Shown here one piece after another: positions 19,196 through 29,314 of a stretch of 64,000 nt of DNA. Numbering within the stretch: position 1 is the stretch's first letter; every line of letters begins with the position of its first letter. The DNA lies in assembly GCA_025057155.1 (NCBI GenBank), contig JANWYD010000003.1:248001-312000 (forward strand), written 5' to 3'. A program made the translations under genes and the position numbers. This DNA is from Chloroflexaceae bacterium. Lineage in GTDB: Bacteria; Chloroflexota; Chloroflexia; Chloroflexales; Chloroflexaceae. The notes beneath the pieces are model-generated. The model did not search any database. It was not told where the DNA came from and worked only from the letters and a program-made list of their open reading frames with translations.

Positions 19196-20799
19196 CCCTT
19201 TCCCCGCGATTTAATCTCTGGACCGATCCGTGGATCCGCGTGATCCGCGGCGATGGGGGCGATGATGAGGTCAGCATCGGCGACTGCCTGGTCCGGGCCC
19301 ACGAACTGGCGGTGCTGAGCGATCCCTCCCCGCTGGTAGTTGGCGGGACGCAGCGCTTGCTGGCGGCGATCCTGCAGGCGATCTATCAACCAGGCGACGT
19401 CGGCGACATCGCCGCCCTGTTGGGCGCCGGGCGGTTCGATGAGGCCCGCCTGCGACAATTCGAGCGCGATTACGCCGCGCGCTTCGACCTGTTCCACCCC
19501 GAAGCCCCCTTTCTGCAGACCGGCGACGTGCCCCTCGACGGCTACCGGAAGCCGGAGAAAGGGCGACAACGGGCGTGGGGCGATCCGCAACCGGTGGCGC
19601 GGCTCTTCGCCGAAGTGCCGGTGGCGACCGAACGAACGCATTTCAACCACGTCACTGATGAGGGCCACCGCCTGTGCCCGGCGTGCTGCGCGCGCGGCCT
19701 GGTCACCGTGCCCGCGTTCGTGTCTTCTGGAGGCTCCGGCATGCACCCATCGATCAACGGCATGCCTCCCATTTACGTCCTGCCTGCCGGCGACAACCTG
19801 TTCGAGACCCTGGCCCTCTCTCTCATCAGCCGGGATTTGCAGCCGCGAACCGCCGATCCCGGGCGCGGCGACCAGGCCATCTGGACGAGCGATCCGCCCG
19901 TGGTAAACAAGGATCACGCGGTGGAGGCGGTGGGGTACCTCGAAAGTCTCACCTTTCCGGCGCGGCGCATGCGCCTGTATCCGCACACCGGCTCGACCCT
20001 CTGCACCCACTGCGGGCGGCCGGCAGCCGTTTTTGTGACCCATATGCTGTTTGAAATGGGACACTGGCTCAACAAGGAGGCAGGCATCTGGGATGACCCG
20101 TTCGTCGCCTTTCGCAACCCGCAAGGGCGCGCCAGGAGCAGCGACGCGGGCCCGCGGCCCGTGCGTCCGGAGGCGGGCAAGGCGCTCTGGCGCGAGTATG
20201 CCAATCTGTTGCTGGAAGAAGATGAGGCAGGGATACGCCCCCGCGTTGTGCGCCAGGTCTCGCTCTTAATCGAGCGGAGGACGCTTGCCGAGCGCCAGGA
20301 ACTGCGGTTCCGCTGCATTGGTGTTCGCACCGATGGCAAGGCAAAGATCTTCGAGTGGCTCGACGAGGCGCTGGAGGCGCCGCCGGCCGTGCTCACCGAT
20401 CCCGACGCCGCGGGCTACGTCCAGGCGGCGCTGGAGCAGGCGCATGAGGGAGCTTCCGTGCTCCGAAAGGTGTTCGATCGCCATTTTCGGCCCGAGCGCG
20501 GAGGGGCGCGACAGGATTTCGTCCGCTTCAACAGCGTGCGCGAACGTATGCTCGCCGATTACTGGCAGCGCATGGGCATGCATTTTCGCCGCTTCATCAA
20601 TGACCTCCGTGACCCGCGACAACGCGACAACGCCGAACGGGGCTGGGCCAGGGCAGTGATCGAGGTGGTGCGGCCGTGCTTCAACGCGGCGCTGGACCAG
20701 GTTGGCGCGCGCGCCGATGCCCTGCGGGCGCGGGTCGAAGCGGAAAGCGATTGTGAACGATGGCTGTACGCAAAGAGAAAGGAGTGGCTGTATGAGTGA
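19192..20799 (+). CDS. casA: Cascade large subunit Cse1 (Cas8e)
   Basis: Large subunit of type I-E Cascade, which recognises the PAM and recruits Cas3. The opening FNLWTDPWIRVIR is the family signature. Two CxxC pairs (CPACC near residue 161 and CTHC near 270) match the zinc site of characterised Cse1 proteins; the C-terminal four-helix bundle contains FVRFNSVRERMLADYWQ. The length of 535 aa is normal. ATGA overlap with cas3; it overlaps cse2 by 8 nt. Confidence 0.93.
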   Translation: MTLSPRFNLWTDPWIRVIRGDGGDDEVSIGDCLVRAHELAVLSDPSPLVVGGTQRLLAAILQAIYQPGDVGDIAALLGAGRFDEARLRQFERDYAARFDLFHPEAPFLQTGDVPLDGYRKPEKGRQRAWGDPQPVARLFAEVPVATERTHFNHVTDEGHRLCPACCARGLVTVPAFVSSGGSGMHPSINGMPPIYVLPAGDNLFETLALSLISRDLQPRTADPGRGDQAIWTSDPPVVNKDHAVEAVGYLESLTFPARRMRLYPHTGSTLCTHCGRPAAVFVTHMLFEMGHWLNKEAGIWDDPFVAFRNPQGRARSSDAGPRPVRPEAGKALWREYANLLLEEDEAGIRPRVVRQVSLLIERRTLAERQELRFRCIGVRTDGKAKIFEWLDEALEAPPAVLTDPDAAGYVQAALEQAHEGASVLRKVFDRHFRPERGGARQDFVRFNSVRERMLADYWQRMGMHFRRFINDLRDPRQRDNAERGWARAVIEVVRPCFNAALDQVGARADALRARVEAESDCERWLYAKRKEWLYE

Positions 20800-21301
20800 A
20801 CCAACCCCGCGGCAGCAGCAGGTGGCTGCTTTCATTGCTGCGCTTGAGCGGCTGGACAACGCCGGGCGCGCGCGGCTCAAACGCAACGCCGGACGCGCCC
20901 TCCACGAGGCGCGGGATGTCCAGCGGGTCTTCGTCCAGGCCCTGCCTCCCGCGATCGCCGGGCGTCCCGAGGAGGAGATCTACTTTCTGGTCGCCACGCT
21001 CTACCCGCTGGCGAAGGCCCGCGACGACGGCGCCAGTCTGGGCGCGACCCTGCGCGCCGTGCGGCAGCTTCGCGGGAACGAGAGCCTTGACCGGCGCTTT
21101 CAGGCGCTGCTTGACAGCGACGCGGAACAACTACGCTTCCGCGCCCGGCAGGCTGTCCGGCTGGCGGCCGCCAGCGAGCAGCGGATTGATTGGGGGCGAC
21201 TGCTGAGCGATCTGCTGGCCTGGGAACACCCTGATCGCTACGTGCAATTGCGCTGGGCGCGGGACTATTTTGTCGGCCAGCCCGCGACGGTTTCGTCATA
21301 A
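20792..21301 (+). CDS. casB: Cascade small subunit Cse2 (Cas11)
   Basis: A 169-aa helical protein that forms the belly of Cascade and stabilises the displaced strand. The ATG at 20792 (MSEPTPRQQQVAAF) follows AAAGGAG and lies within the cse1 end; an in-frame extension to 20702 is not needed. Characteristic features are the basic RARLKRNAGRAL near residue 30, the LYPLAKARD segment and the C-terminal WGRLLSDLLAWEHPDRYVQLRWARDYF, split here only by length. A 166-bp gap follows, holding a CGGAGGGGC/GCCCCTCCG hairpin. Confidence 0.93.
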   Translation: MSEPTPRQQQVAAFIAALERLDNAGRARLKRNAGRALHEARDVQRVFVQALPPAIAGRPEEEIYFLVATLYPLAKARDDGASLGATLRAVRQLRGNESLDRRFQALLDSDAEQLRFRARQAVRLAAASEQRIDWGRLLSDLLAWEHPDRYVQLRWARDYFVGQPATVSS

Positions 21302-21335
21302 CTCGACGCTGGCATTGCTCCTCTGCGGGGAAGTT

Positions 21336-21356
21336 CGGAGGGGCGCAGCCCCTCCG
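21336..21356. repeat. GGAGGGGC hairpin inside cas operon
   Basis: CGGAGGGGC, loop GCA, GCCCCTCCG. It lies in the only sizeable gap of the cas operon and could set the cas7 to cas8 mRNA ratio or protect a processed 3' end. Similar GGGAGGGC hairpins occur near 30946 and 48743. Confidence 0.55.
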
Positions 21357-21467
21357 AAAGGGATTTCTGTCCGGGAGCCGCAGGCCCCGCCTTCTGGCGA
21401 CGTGGTTGCGAACCGCCAGCGCAGAGACAGGGCATCACGTCATTTCAACCACAGAAAGGACACCATC

Positions 21468-22655
21468 ATGCTCATCGCGATCCATTTGCTCCAGAACCAC
21501 GCTCCCTCGAACCTGAACCGCGACGACAACAACGAACCTAAGGACGCCATCTTCGGCGGCGTGCGGCGGGCGCGCATCTCCAGCCAGGCCCTCAAGCGCA
21601 GCATTCGCTGGTCGGAGCATTTCCGCCAGCCGTTTGAAGATCGGGGCCTGAGCCACCTGCTGGCCATGCGCACCCAACTGTTGCCGGAACTGGTCCGTGA
21701 GCGTCTGGCCGACGTGGAACTGGCGGACGCGGAGAAGCAGGCAATCATTGAGGCGGCGGAGCGGTTGGGCAAGGGCGAACGGGCGGCGGGCGGAGCCAAC
21801 GCTGATGAGACCGGCGCCAAGGACGAGAAGAAGGGCAAGCGCGGCAGAGGCAAGACCACGGACAGCGGTGGTGAAGAGAAGGTAAAAACCGCGCAGCTCA
21901 TGTTCCTGACCACCACCGACGTGGATCGTCTCGTCGAACGGCTGAGCGCGATTGTGCGTGATAAAGGAGCGGAGGCGCTGAACAACCTGAAGGGCGACAA
22001 GCTGGTCGCGGAGATTGGCGAATTCGAACCCCACTCGGTTGACATCGCCATGTTCGGGCGCATGACCACCTCCAGCCCCTTCAAGGACGTTGAGGCAGCG
22101 GTGCAGGTGGCCCACGCCATTTCCACCCACGCGGTTGAGATGGAGTTCGACTTCTACACCGCGGTTGACGACATCTCCGGCGAGGCCGGAGCCGGCTTCA
22201 TCGGCGATACGGCCTTCAACAGCGCCACCTACTACAAGTATTTCTCAATCGACTGGGAGGGCCTGGTCAAGAACCTGCAGGGTGAGGCCGGCATCGCAGC
22301 GACGGCCGTGCAGGCCCTGCTCAAGGCGGCGATGTTCGCCATTCCGAGCGGCAAGCAGAACAGTTTCGCCGCCCACAACCCGCCCGATCTGGCCCTGGTC
22401 GAGGTGCGGACCGACAAGGTTCCCCTGAGCTACGCAAACGCCTTTGTCAAGCCGGTGCGGACAACGCCAAACCTGTCGCTGATCGAGGCATCGGCCAGGG
22501 CCTTGCAGGAGTACGTGGCCGCCATCAACGGCATGTACGGGTTGCAGGCGCAGCGCGCCTTCCTGAGCAGCGTGCCGTTTGAGCTTGAAGGCGCGACTCG
22601 CTGCAACAACCTCGGCGAGCTGGTGAACTGGCTGCCGCTTGCGGCGAAGGAGTAG
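21468..22655 (+). CDS. cas7e: Cascade backbone subunit Cas7e (Cse4/CasC)
   Basis: RAMP-fold backbone subunit present in six copies along the crRNA. The start at 21468 (MLIAIHLLQNHAPSNLNRDD) matches the family N terminus and follows AGAAAGGAC. The GGVRRARISSQALKRSIR motif (residues 31-48) is the classic Cas7e signature. Residues about 110-140 form a Lys/Gly/Glu-rich insert (DEKKGKRGRGK) replacing the usual loop, which is longer than in the E. coli protein. The C-terminal half has FAAHNPPDLALVEVR and FVKPVR. The length of 395 aa is slightly above average because of that insert. Confidence 0.94.
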   Translation: MLIAIHLLQNHAPSNLNRDDNNEPKDAIFGGVRRARISSQALKRSIRWSEHFRQPFEDRGLSHLLAMRTQLLPELVRERLADVELADAEKQAIIEAAERLGKGERAAGGANADETGAKDEKKGKRGRGKTTDSGGEEKVKTAQLMFLTTTDVDRLVERLSAIVRDKGAEALNNLKGDKLVAEIGEFEPHSVDIAMFGRMTTSSPFKDVEAAVQVAHAISTHAVEMEFDFYTAVDDISGEAGAGFIGDTAFNSATYYKYFSIDWEGLVKNLQGEAGIAATAVQALLKAAMFAIPSGKQNSFAAHNPPDLALVEVRTDKVPLSYANAFVKPVRTTPNLSLIEASARALQEYVAAINGMYGLQAQRAFLSSVPFELEGATRCNNLGELVNWLPLAAKE

Positions 22656-22659
22656 CGTC

Positions 22660-23451
22660 ATGCAAACCCTCTTTCTCCGTCTGGAAGGACCGCTGCAAGC
22701 GTGGGGATTGCGGGCGCGCTGGGGCGAACGCGACACCGCCGACGCGCCGACCAAGTCCGGCGTCATCGGCTTGCTCGGCTGCGCCCTCGGCCTGCGGCGC
22801 GATGACGCGCGCCTGCGCGACCTGAGCGACCAGGTGCGCATGGGGGTGCGCGTTGACCTGCCCGGCACGCTGCTGCGCGACTACCACACCACCGGTGGCG
22901 GGCGCTTCAGCGACGCGCCGGCTACGAGCAAGTCACGCTTCCACGATGAACCCTACATCGGCGGCGTCCTTTCCGCCGAGGTCAACAACCAGGGGCGCAT
23001 CAAGGTGAAGATCAACGCGAACACGGGCGAGCCAGAGACCGACGTGTCCACCCGCTTCTACCTCGCCGACGCCTCGTTTCGGGTGGCGCTGCAAGGCCCC
23101 GATACCCTCATCGACGAACTGGCCCGCGCCGTGCAACACCCGGTCTGGCCCCTCTTTCTGGGGCGCAAGGCGTGCGTTCCGGCCACGCCGGTCTACGATG
23201 GCGCGGGCCAGTTTGACGACCTGGAGGTGGCCCTGGCGGAGCGCACCTTCTCCCGGCGGGTCCTGCAGGCGTGGGAGCGAGGCCGCCCGAACGCTTTGCG
23301 GGCGCTGATCGAGACCGTGGCTGGCCAGGGCAATCGTCAGTACGATAACATCGGCGTTCCGGGGTGCAGGGTCTTTCGCCCGCGCTACGTGCGGGAAGTA
23401 TGGCTGCCGCTGGACGCCGATTCGGGCAGCATCAACACCCTGGAGGGATGA
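22660..23451 (+). CDS. cas5e: Cascade subunit Cas5e (CasD)
   Basis: RAMP protein that caps the 5' handle of the crRNA. The start at 22660 gives LFLRLEGPLQAWGLRARW, the conserved first strand with LEGPLQAWG. GVIGLLGCALGLRRDD follows near residue 30, and GRKACVPATPVY near 170 is the usual late motif. The length of 263 aa is typical. It starts 4 nt after the cas7 stop and ends 1 nt before cas6e. Confidence 0.93.
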   Translation: MQTLFLRLEGPLQAWGLRARWGERDTADAPTKSGVIGLLGCALGLRRDDARLRDLSDQVRMGVRVDLPGTLLRDYHTTGGGRFSDAPATSKSRFHDEPYIGGVLSAEVNNQGRIKVKINANTGEPETDVSTRFYLADASFRVALQGPDTLIDELARAVQHPVWPLFLGRKACVPATPVYDGAGQFDDLEVALAERTFSRRVLQAWERGRPNALRALIETVAGQGNRQYDNIGVPGCRVFRPRYVREVWLPLDADSGSINTLEG

Positions 23452-23452
23452 G

Positions 23453-24205
23453 ATGGCCATCTACCTCTCGCGGCTGATCCTCGATCTGCGCCATCCGGCG
23501 GTACGGCGGAGCATGGGCGATGTTCATCAATTGCACCGCGCCATCCTGGCGGCCTTTCCCCGGGCTCCGGCTGGAGCGCCAGCGCGCGAACACTTCGGCA
23601 TCCTCTACCGCGCCGAAGCGGTGGAACGCGCGCCATTGCTGGTCAGATTGCTGGTCCAGTCCACCGAACTGCCCGACTGGTCGCGCCTGCCGGGCGGGGC
23701 GTTTGGCCCGGCGCCCGACGAGCGCGGCAACCCGGCGATGCGGCGGGTAGACGAGGAATACGCCCGCATCACCAATGATATGCGGTTCATCTTTCGTCTG
23801 CGGGCCAACCCGACGAAACGGTTGCACACGCACCGTCCCGGGCGCGAGGATCGGCTGTTGGGCAAGCGAGTGGCGCTCCTGCGCGAAGACGAGCAACTCG
23901 CATGGCTGGTGCGCAAAGGAGCGCAGCACGGCTTCCGGTTGCTCAACACGGCCTTGCACCCGGAGATCCCCGCAGTTCAGGCGGCGACCCAGGCGACCGA
24001 ACGCGGGCGGCGCCGTCTGCCAGAGGGTGGTGAGGCCGCGTCGCTCACCTTTGGCGCCACCCTGTTTACCGGCTGCCTTCAGGTGACCGACGCGGAGAGC
24101 TTTCGGCGGGCGCTCATTAGCGGCATCGGCAGCGGCAAAGCGTTTGGCTTCGGGCTCCTGTCGCTTGCCGCGTATCAGGAGCGAATCGCGGGAAGCGACG
24201 GATAA
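23453..24205 (+). CDS. cas6e: crRNA-processing endonuclease Cas6e (CasE)
   Basis: Cuts the precursor transcript at the base of each repeat hairpin. The N-terminal strand YLSRLILDLRHP and the VHQLHRAI segment (His25 and His28, the region of the catalytic His) are visible, as is the C-terminal glycine-rich loop ISGIGSGKAFGFGLLSL. The length of 250 aa is slightly above the E. coli protein. The CCCCAC-GCCC-GTGGGG hairpin of the repeats downstream is a suitable substrate. A 375-bp gap separates it from cas1. Confidence 0.93.
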   Translation: MAIYLSRLILDLRHPAVRRSMGDVHQLHRAILAAFPRAPAGAPAREHFGILYRAEAVERAPLLVRLLVQSTELPDWSRLPGGAFGPAPDERGNPAMRRVDEEYARITNDMRFIFRLRANPTKRLHTHRPGREDRLLGKRVALLREDEQLAWLVRKGAQHGFRLLNTALHPEIPAVQAATQATERGRRRLPEGGEAASLTFGATLFTGCLQVTDAESFRRALISGIGSGKAFGFGLLSLAAYQERIAGSDG

Positions 24206-24275
24206 TACCAATTCCGGTTGAACAGAGTGCACTCGCATCATCGCCAGGTCGCCATGAGATGCCCGATATGGGGAT

Positions 24276-24298
24276 CTAAAATCCGCAATCCGAAATGA
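24276..24298. repeat. AAAATCCGCAATCCGAAAT repeat in cas gap
   Basis: Member of the AATCCAAAATCC family, 70 bp after the cas6e stop. The 375-bp gap 24206-24580 otherwise contains G/C-rich sequence with no open gene; the AAGGAG before cas1 lies at its end. cas1 may have its own promoter here but none is clear. Confidence 0.5.
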
Positions 24299-24580
24299 TA
24301 TAAGGGGGGGCCATCATTAACTGGCGCACCCGATCGCACCTTAACAACCGAAGCGAGGGCGAGGCCATGCCGGCCCCTCCGGCCGGCTGTCACTGGAGAG
24401 GGTTGGGGAGGCTGCACCTCCCTGCAACCCTCATTGCGCCCGGGGCGGGCCCGGGCCCTGGCGCAGCCAGCGCACGTCTGCCGCCGCGGGCGGAACCAGC
24501 GGAGGGCCGCACCCTCCACGCCTTCCCCAAACGGTCAGGCGCAAGGCCGCGCCGCGAAAACTTTATCCAAGGAGCGTACC

Positions 24581-25540
24581 ATGCCTATCCGCGATCTCCA
24601 CATTCTCCCCAAAGTACGCGACAGTTGGAGCTACCTCTACGTTGAGCACGCCGTGATCGAACAAGACGACAAAGCCATTGCCATCTTCGATAAAGAAGGC
24701 AAGACACCGGTTCCGTGCGCGGCACTCTCCCTGCTCATGCTCGGGCCAGGCACAAAAATCACCCACAGCGCCATCAAGACCCTGGCCGAAAACGGCTGCC
24801 TGGTGGCGTGGAGCGGCGAAGAAGCGGTGCGCTTCTACGCGGTCGGTATGGGCGAGACCCGGTCGTCGGCCAATCTGCTGCGGCAGGCTGCCATGCACAG
24901 CGACCCGGAGTTGCGGTTACGGGTGGTGCGGCGCATGTACGAGCTGCGTTTCCCGGAGCAACTGGATCCAGGGCTAAGCATCAAACAGATCCGCGGCAAA
25001 GAAGGCGTGCGCGTGCGGGAGACCTACGCGAAATGGAGCCGCGAGACAGGGGTAAAGTGGTCGGGACGCTTCTACAAACAGAACGACTGGCGGCGGGCCG
25101 AGCCGATCAACCGGGCATTATCGGCGGCGAACAGTTGTCTGTACGGCGTCGTCCATGCGGCAATCGTCGCGGCTGGATACTCACCGGCGTTAGGGTTCAT
25201 CCACACCGGCAAAATGCTCTCCTTCGTCTACGACGTCGCCGATCTCTACAAAGCCGAGATCGCCATTCCGGTCGCCTTCCGCTGCACCGCTGCCGGCGAG
25301 AACCGCCTGGAAAGCCGGGTCCGGCATCTCTGCCGTGACACCATCCGCGAGCAACGGCTGCTGGGGCGGATCATCGAAGATCTGGAGCGCCTCTTCGCCA
25401 GCGAGGGCCTGGACCGGCGGGAAGCGGAACTGTTTGATCGCTTCTATGCCCGGCCCGGAGGGTTATGGGATCCTGACGAGGGCGAAGTCGCCGGGGGGAT
25501 CAACTACGCAGGCGACGAGGAGGAAGACGACAACGCATGA
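24581..25540 (+). CDS. cas1: Cas1 integrase, type I-E
   Basis: Catalytic subunit of the Cas1-Cas2 spacer integrase. The ATG at 24581 ([16 protein letters not shown]) follows AAGGAG. The beta-rich N-terminal domain contains [17 protein letters not shown]; the helical catalytic domain shows [12 protein letters not shown] with its acidic partner upstream, [21 protein letters not shown] (His and Asp metal ligands), all as in E. coli Cas1. The 319-aa length is normal. It ends in an acidic tail and overlaps cas2 by 4 nt. Confidence 0.95.
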   Translation: MPIRDLHILPKVRDSWSYLYVEHAVIEQDDKAIAIFDKEGKTPVPCAALSLLMLGPGTKITHSAIKTLAENGCLVAWSGEEAVRFYAVGMGETRSSANLLRQAAMHSDPELRLRVVRRMYELRFPEQLDPGLSIKQIRGKEGVRVRETYAKWSRETGVKWSGRFYKQNDWRRAEPINRALSAANSCLYGVVHAAIVAAGYSPALGFIHTGKMLSFVYDVADLYKAEIAIPVAFRCTAAGENRLESRVRHLCRDTIREQRLLGRIIEDLERLFASEGLDRREAELFDRFYARPGGLWDPDEGEVAGGINYAGDEEEDDNA

Positions 25541-25812
25541 CGGTCATCATCCTGGAGCGCGTACCGGTGAGCGTCCGGGGCGAACTCACCCGCTGGATGT
25601 TGGAGATCCACACCGGCGTCTTCGTGGGCAGCCTCTCGGCGCTGGTGCGGGACCTGCTATGGGAGCATGTCTGCGACCAGATGCGTGAAGGCGCCGGCTT
25701 CCTGATCTACCAGACGAACAACGAGCAGGGCTTTGCGCTGCGGAGTTGCGGCCCCACAAGTCGCAAACTGGTGCAGGTCGAAGGGCTGTTCCTGGTCCGG
25801 ATCCCGTCTTGA
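25537..25812 (+). CDS. cas2: Cas2, type I-E
   Basis: Structural subunit of the spacer integrase. The short 91-aa protein begins [19 protein letters not shown], typical for the CT1978 subgroup of I-E Cas2, and has [16 protein letters not shown] and [12 protein letters not shown] overlap with cas1. Its stop lies 65 bp before the first CRISPR repeat. Confidence 0.94.
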   Translation: MTVIILERVPVSVRGELTRWMLEIHTGVFVGSLSALVRDLLWEHVCDQMREGAGFLIYQTNNEQGFALRSCGPTSRKLVQVEGLFLVRIPS

Positions 25813-25877
25813 TGCGCTACATGACTTCGGGACTTGTTCGGCGAACGAGATCGCAGTAGAATGCGGTGGAAGGCAGT
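25813..25877 (+). promoter_or_regulatory. CRISPR leader (short)
   Basis: Only 65 bp separate cas2 from the first repeat. Leader position is supported by the intact first repeats here and a degenerate last repeat at the far end. The stretch is not AT-rich and shows no clear -10 box, so the array may be transcribed from the cas operon or from a promoter inside cas2. Confidence 0.6.
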
Positions 25878-28800
25878 GTTGTCCCCACGCCCGTGGGGGT
25901 GAACCGGGCAGTTGCGTCGGGGGCAGTCATGCCTCACCGTTGTCCCCACGCCCGTGGGGGTGAACCGTGGCGGCGCGTGGGAGCTGCGCCACGCCAATGG
26001 TTGTCCCCACGCCCGTGGGGGTGAACCGCCGGTGCAACTCCGGCCCGATGTGACCAATACGTTGTCCCCACGCCCGTGGGGGTGAACCGCCAAATGGCAT
26101 GGCGGTTCTCCTCTTGCGTGTGTTGTCCCCACGCCCGTGGGGGTGAACCGCACGCTTGATAGCCTCTTGCGCTTGCTCGCGCGTTGTCCCCACGCCCGTG
26201 GGGGTGAACCGCTGGCCGAGCAGCGAGGCGCGGAGCTGGAGCAGTTGTCCCCACGCCCGTGGGGGTGAACCGCAGGCGCTCCTTGCCAAACTGATGGGCG
26301 ACGCGTTGTCCCCACGCCCGTGGGGGTGAACCGAGATGGCCGCCCTGCGCGCGACGGCCATTGACGTTGTCCCCACGCCCGTGGGGGTGAACCGGCCGTT
26401 CGGATGGCATTGCGCTGGCTCAACTCGTTGTCCCCACGCCCGTGGGGGTGAACCGGCATCATCGGGCAACCCGAACCGCGCCCGGGCGTTGTCCCCACGC
26501 CCGTGGGGGTGAACCGTCGGTCAGGGTCATGTCAAAGGCGGAGGCCACGTTGTCCCCACGCCCGTGGGGGTGAACCGCTCACTGGCGGCCTCGAGGGGAC
26601 ATTCCAGGGGTTGTCCCCACGCCCGTGGGGGTGAACCGTTGGAGAGCATACCGTCGAACGTCTCGCTCTGGTTGTCCCCACGCCCGTGGGGGTGAACCGC
26701 ACACCTGTTGCACGCGGTCGCCAGCGCCTACGTTGTCCCCACGCCCGTGGGGGTGAACCGCGGGGAGGGACAGCAGCGCACCTTTACACAGGGTTGTCCC
26801 CACGCCCGTGGGGGTGAACCGGTGTTCGGCGTTAACAGCACGTAGCGCGCCCAGTTGTCCCCACGCCCGTGGGGGTGAACCGACGCCCCAATCTCGGACT
26901 GAGGACAACCGTGGGTTGTCCCCACGCCCGTGGGGGTGAACCGTTGTTGGTCTGTGGCCAACGGGTATCTCCGGCGTTGTCCCCACGCCCGTGGGGGTGA
27001 ACCGGAGCCTACCGACCTTCGAAGGTGACATTCGGAGTTGTCCCCACGCCCGTGGGGGTGAACCGGGCCAGACGCGGCAAACCTTGCATATCCAGACGTT
27101 GTCCCCACGCCCGTGGGGGTGAACCGTAGTTCGCGACAGAATGCTCGCTCTGAGTGTCGTTGTCCCCACGCCCGTGGGGGTGAACCGTCGCCGGCGGCGA
27201 GGGATGCCTCGGCGCGCTCGTTGTCCCCACGCCCGTGGGGGTGAACCGAGGGGGCGAGAGGAGACGGGGATGGGGATGGGGTTGTCCCCACGCCCGTGGG
27301 GGTGAACCGCCCAGACCGCCGCCGCTCAGACGGGCGAGACGGTTGTCCCCACGCCCGTGGGGGTGAACCGAGATCTATGAGTGGCAGGTTGACCTCGCTC
27401 GGGTTGTCCCCACGCCCGTGGGGGTGAACCGCCGTTGGGGCGGCTTACATGCCGGTTTCGTCCGTTGTCCCCACGCCCGTGGGGGTGAACCGGTAGCCGG
27501 GCGATGAGACGGACGAGCGATGCCGTTGTCCCCACGCCCGTGGGGGTGAACCGCTGGCCGCCGCGGGCGCGGGCGGCGGTCAGGAGTTGTCCCCACGCCC
27601 GTGGGGGTGAACCGCCGGTCTGGACATGGAACTTGCCTCGGCCCTCGTTGTCCCCACGCCCGTGGGGGTGAACCGCCGAAACCGGCAAGCAAAACGCTGG
27701 GGCCGGTGTTGTCCCCACGCCCGTGGGGGTGAACCGTTCGTCGGCGGTCAACATGTTGGACATACCTGGTTGTCCCCACGCCCGTGGGGGTGAACCGACG
27801 GATTGCATCACTACGCCGAGAGATCTGGTGTTGTCCCCACGCCCGTGGGGGTGAACCGGCGCCTCCGTCTGGCGCGTCGGCCCTATCTCCGTTGTCCCCA
27901 CGCCCGTGGGGGTGAACCGCAATTCCGCCGGCTCAGGCCGGCGGAATTGTTGTTGTCCCCACGCCCGTGGGGGTGAACCGGATCTTGCCTCGGCCCTCGG
28001 CGAGTACATGGCGTTGTCCCCACGCCCGTGGGGGTGAACCGGTTTGCGCTGTTTTTCCTGGGCGGCGCCGCATGTTGTCCCCACGCCCGTGGGGGTGAAC
28101 CGCCCCCCTCGAAGCCGAGGGGGGGTGGAGAGAGGTTGTCCCCACGCCCGTGGGGGTGAACCGAGATCTGTGGCGCTAACCAATCCTCCTCCCTCGTCGT
28201 CCCCACGCCCGTGGGGGTGAACCGGTGCCGTGGGCCGTCGGGAGGGATGCCCCCGCGTTGTCCCCACGCCCGTGGGGGTGAACCGCGCATCCCTCACCGG
28301 AGCCATTACGTGCGGCGGTTGTCCCCACGCCCGTGGGGGTGAACCGCGATTCGGAGATCGCCGCAATACGTACCTGCTGTTGTCCCCACGCCCGTGGGGG
28401 TGAACCGGTGTTTCCCGACCAGGTCAAAACGGTGACGCGGTTGTCCCCACGCCCGTGGGGGTGAACCGGGCAGTTGCTGGCCCTTCCCCCCGCCGACCGC
28501 GTTGTCCCCACGCCCGTGGGGGTGAACCGACCAGCTCATCAAATCGCTCCGCGGCCCGAACGTTGTCCCCACGCCCGTGGGGGTGAACCGACGGGCAAAC
28601 TGGACGCATATGAGACGCGGCAGTTGTCCCCACGCCCGTGGGGGTGAACCGCCGCGACATTATTCATACGCGCGGTTACGGGGGTTGTTCCCACGCCCGT
28701 GGGGGTGAACCGATACAGTACGCGATGCGCGGGGATTACGAGTGGTTGTCCCCACGCCCGTGGGGGTGAACCGGGGTGCCAGCAGGCTTGCGTCACGTCA

Positions 28801-29260
28801 CCACAGTTGTCCCCACGCCCGTGGGGGTGAACCGCCCTCTCGGCCTCCGAACAGGATCAGTCGGCCGTTGTCCCCACGCCCGTGGGGGTGAACCGGATCC
28901 GCATATCCCCTCCTGGATGATGCGGCGGTTGTCCCCACGCCCGTGGGGGTGAACCGCTCGTTGTCCAGCCCGGCCTCTTGGAGGGCGGGTTGTCCCCACG
29001 CCCGTGGGGGTGAACCGAGGGGGGGGGAACGAGCATCCCCCCCCTGGAGTTGTCCCCACGCCCGTGGGGGTGAACCGTCTCCTCGGCTGAGGAGGCCTCA
29101 GCCGAGGAAGTTGTCCCCACGCCCGTGGGGGTGAACCGTCGGCGCGAGATTCCTTTGTGCGAGCATTGGCGTTGTCCCCACGCCCGTGGGGGTGAACCGA
29201 AAGATGTGGCGCCGCCATCCTCGAAGAACGAGTTGTCCCCACGCCCGTGGGGGTGAACTA
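25878..29260 (+). CRISPR. Type I-E CRISPR array, 56 repeats and 55 spacers
   Basis: The 29-bp repeat begins GTTGTCCCCACG and ends GTGGGGGTGAACCG, with an internal hairpin CCCCAC-GCCC-GTGGGG. Spacing is 61 bp (32-bp spacers) except one 60-bp step at 28989. Repeats are almost invariant; copy 39 (28196) has GTCG instead of GTTG, copy 47 (28684) has GTTGTTCCC, and the last copy (29232) ends AACTA instead of AACCG, marking the leader-distal end. The orientation agrees with transcription away from cas2. Long minus-strand reading frames through the array encode repeated GSPPRAWGQ and RFTPTGVGTT and are artefacts of the period. Four spacers are self-palindromic and two overlap in sequence (see findings). 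Confidence 0.99.
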
Positions 29261-29314
29261 GCGGAGGGGTGACCGGCTGGTCGCTCCTGCCGCACACGGT
29301 TGCGAAAGCTCCGC

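Noticed and set aside
25707-29297. Long minus-strand frames across the CRISPR array encoding repeated GSPPRAWGQ / RFTPTGVGTT
   Set aside because: They come from the 61-bp period of repeats and are not genes.
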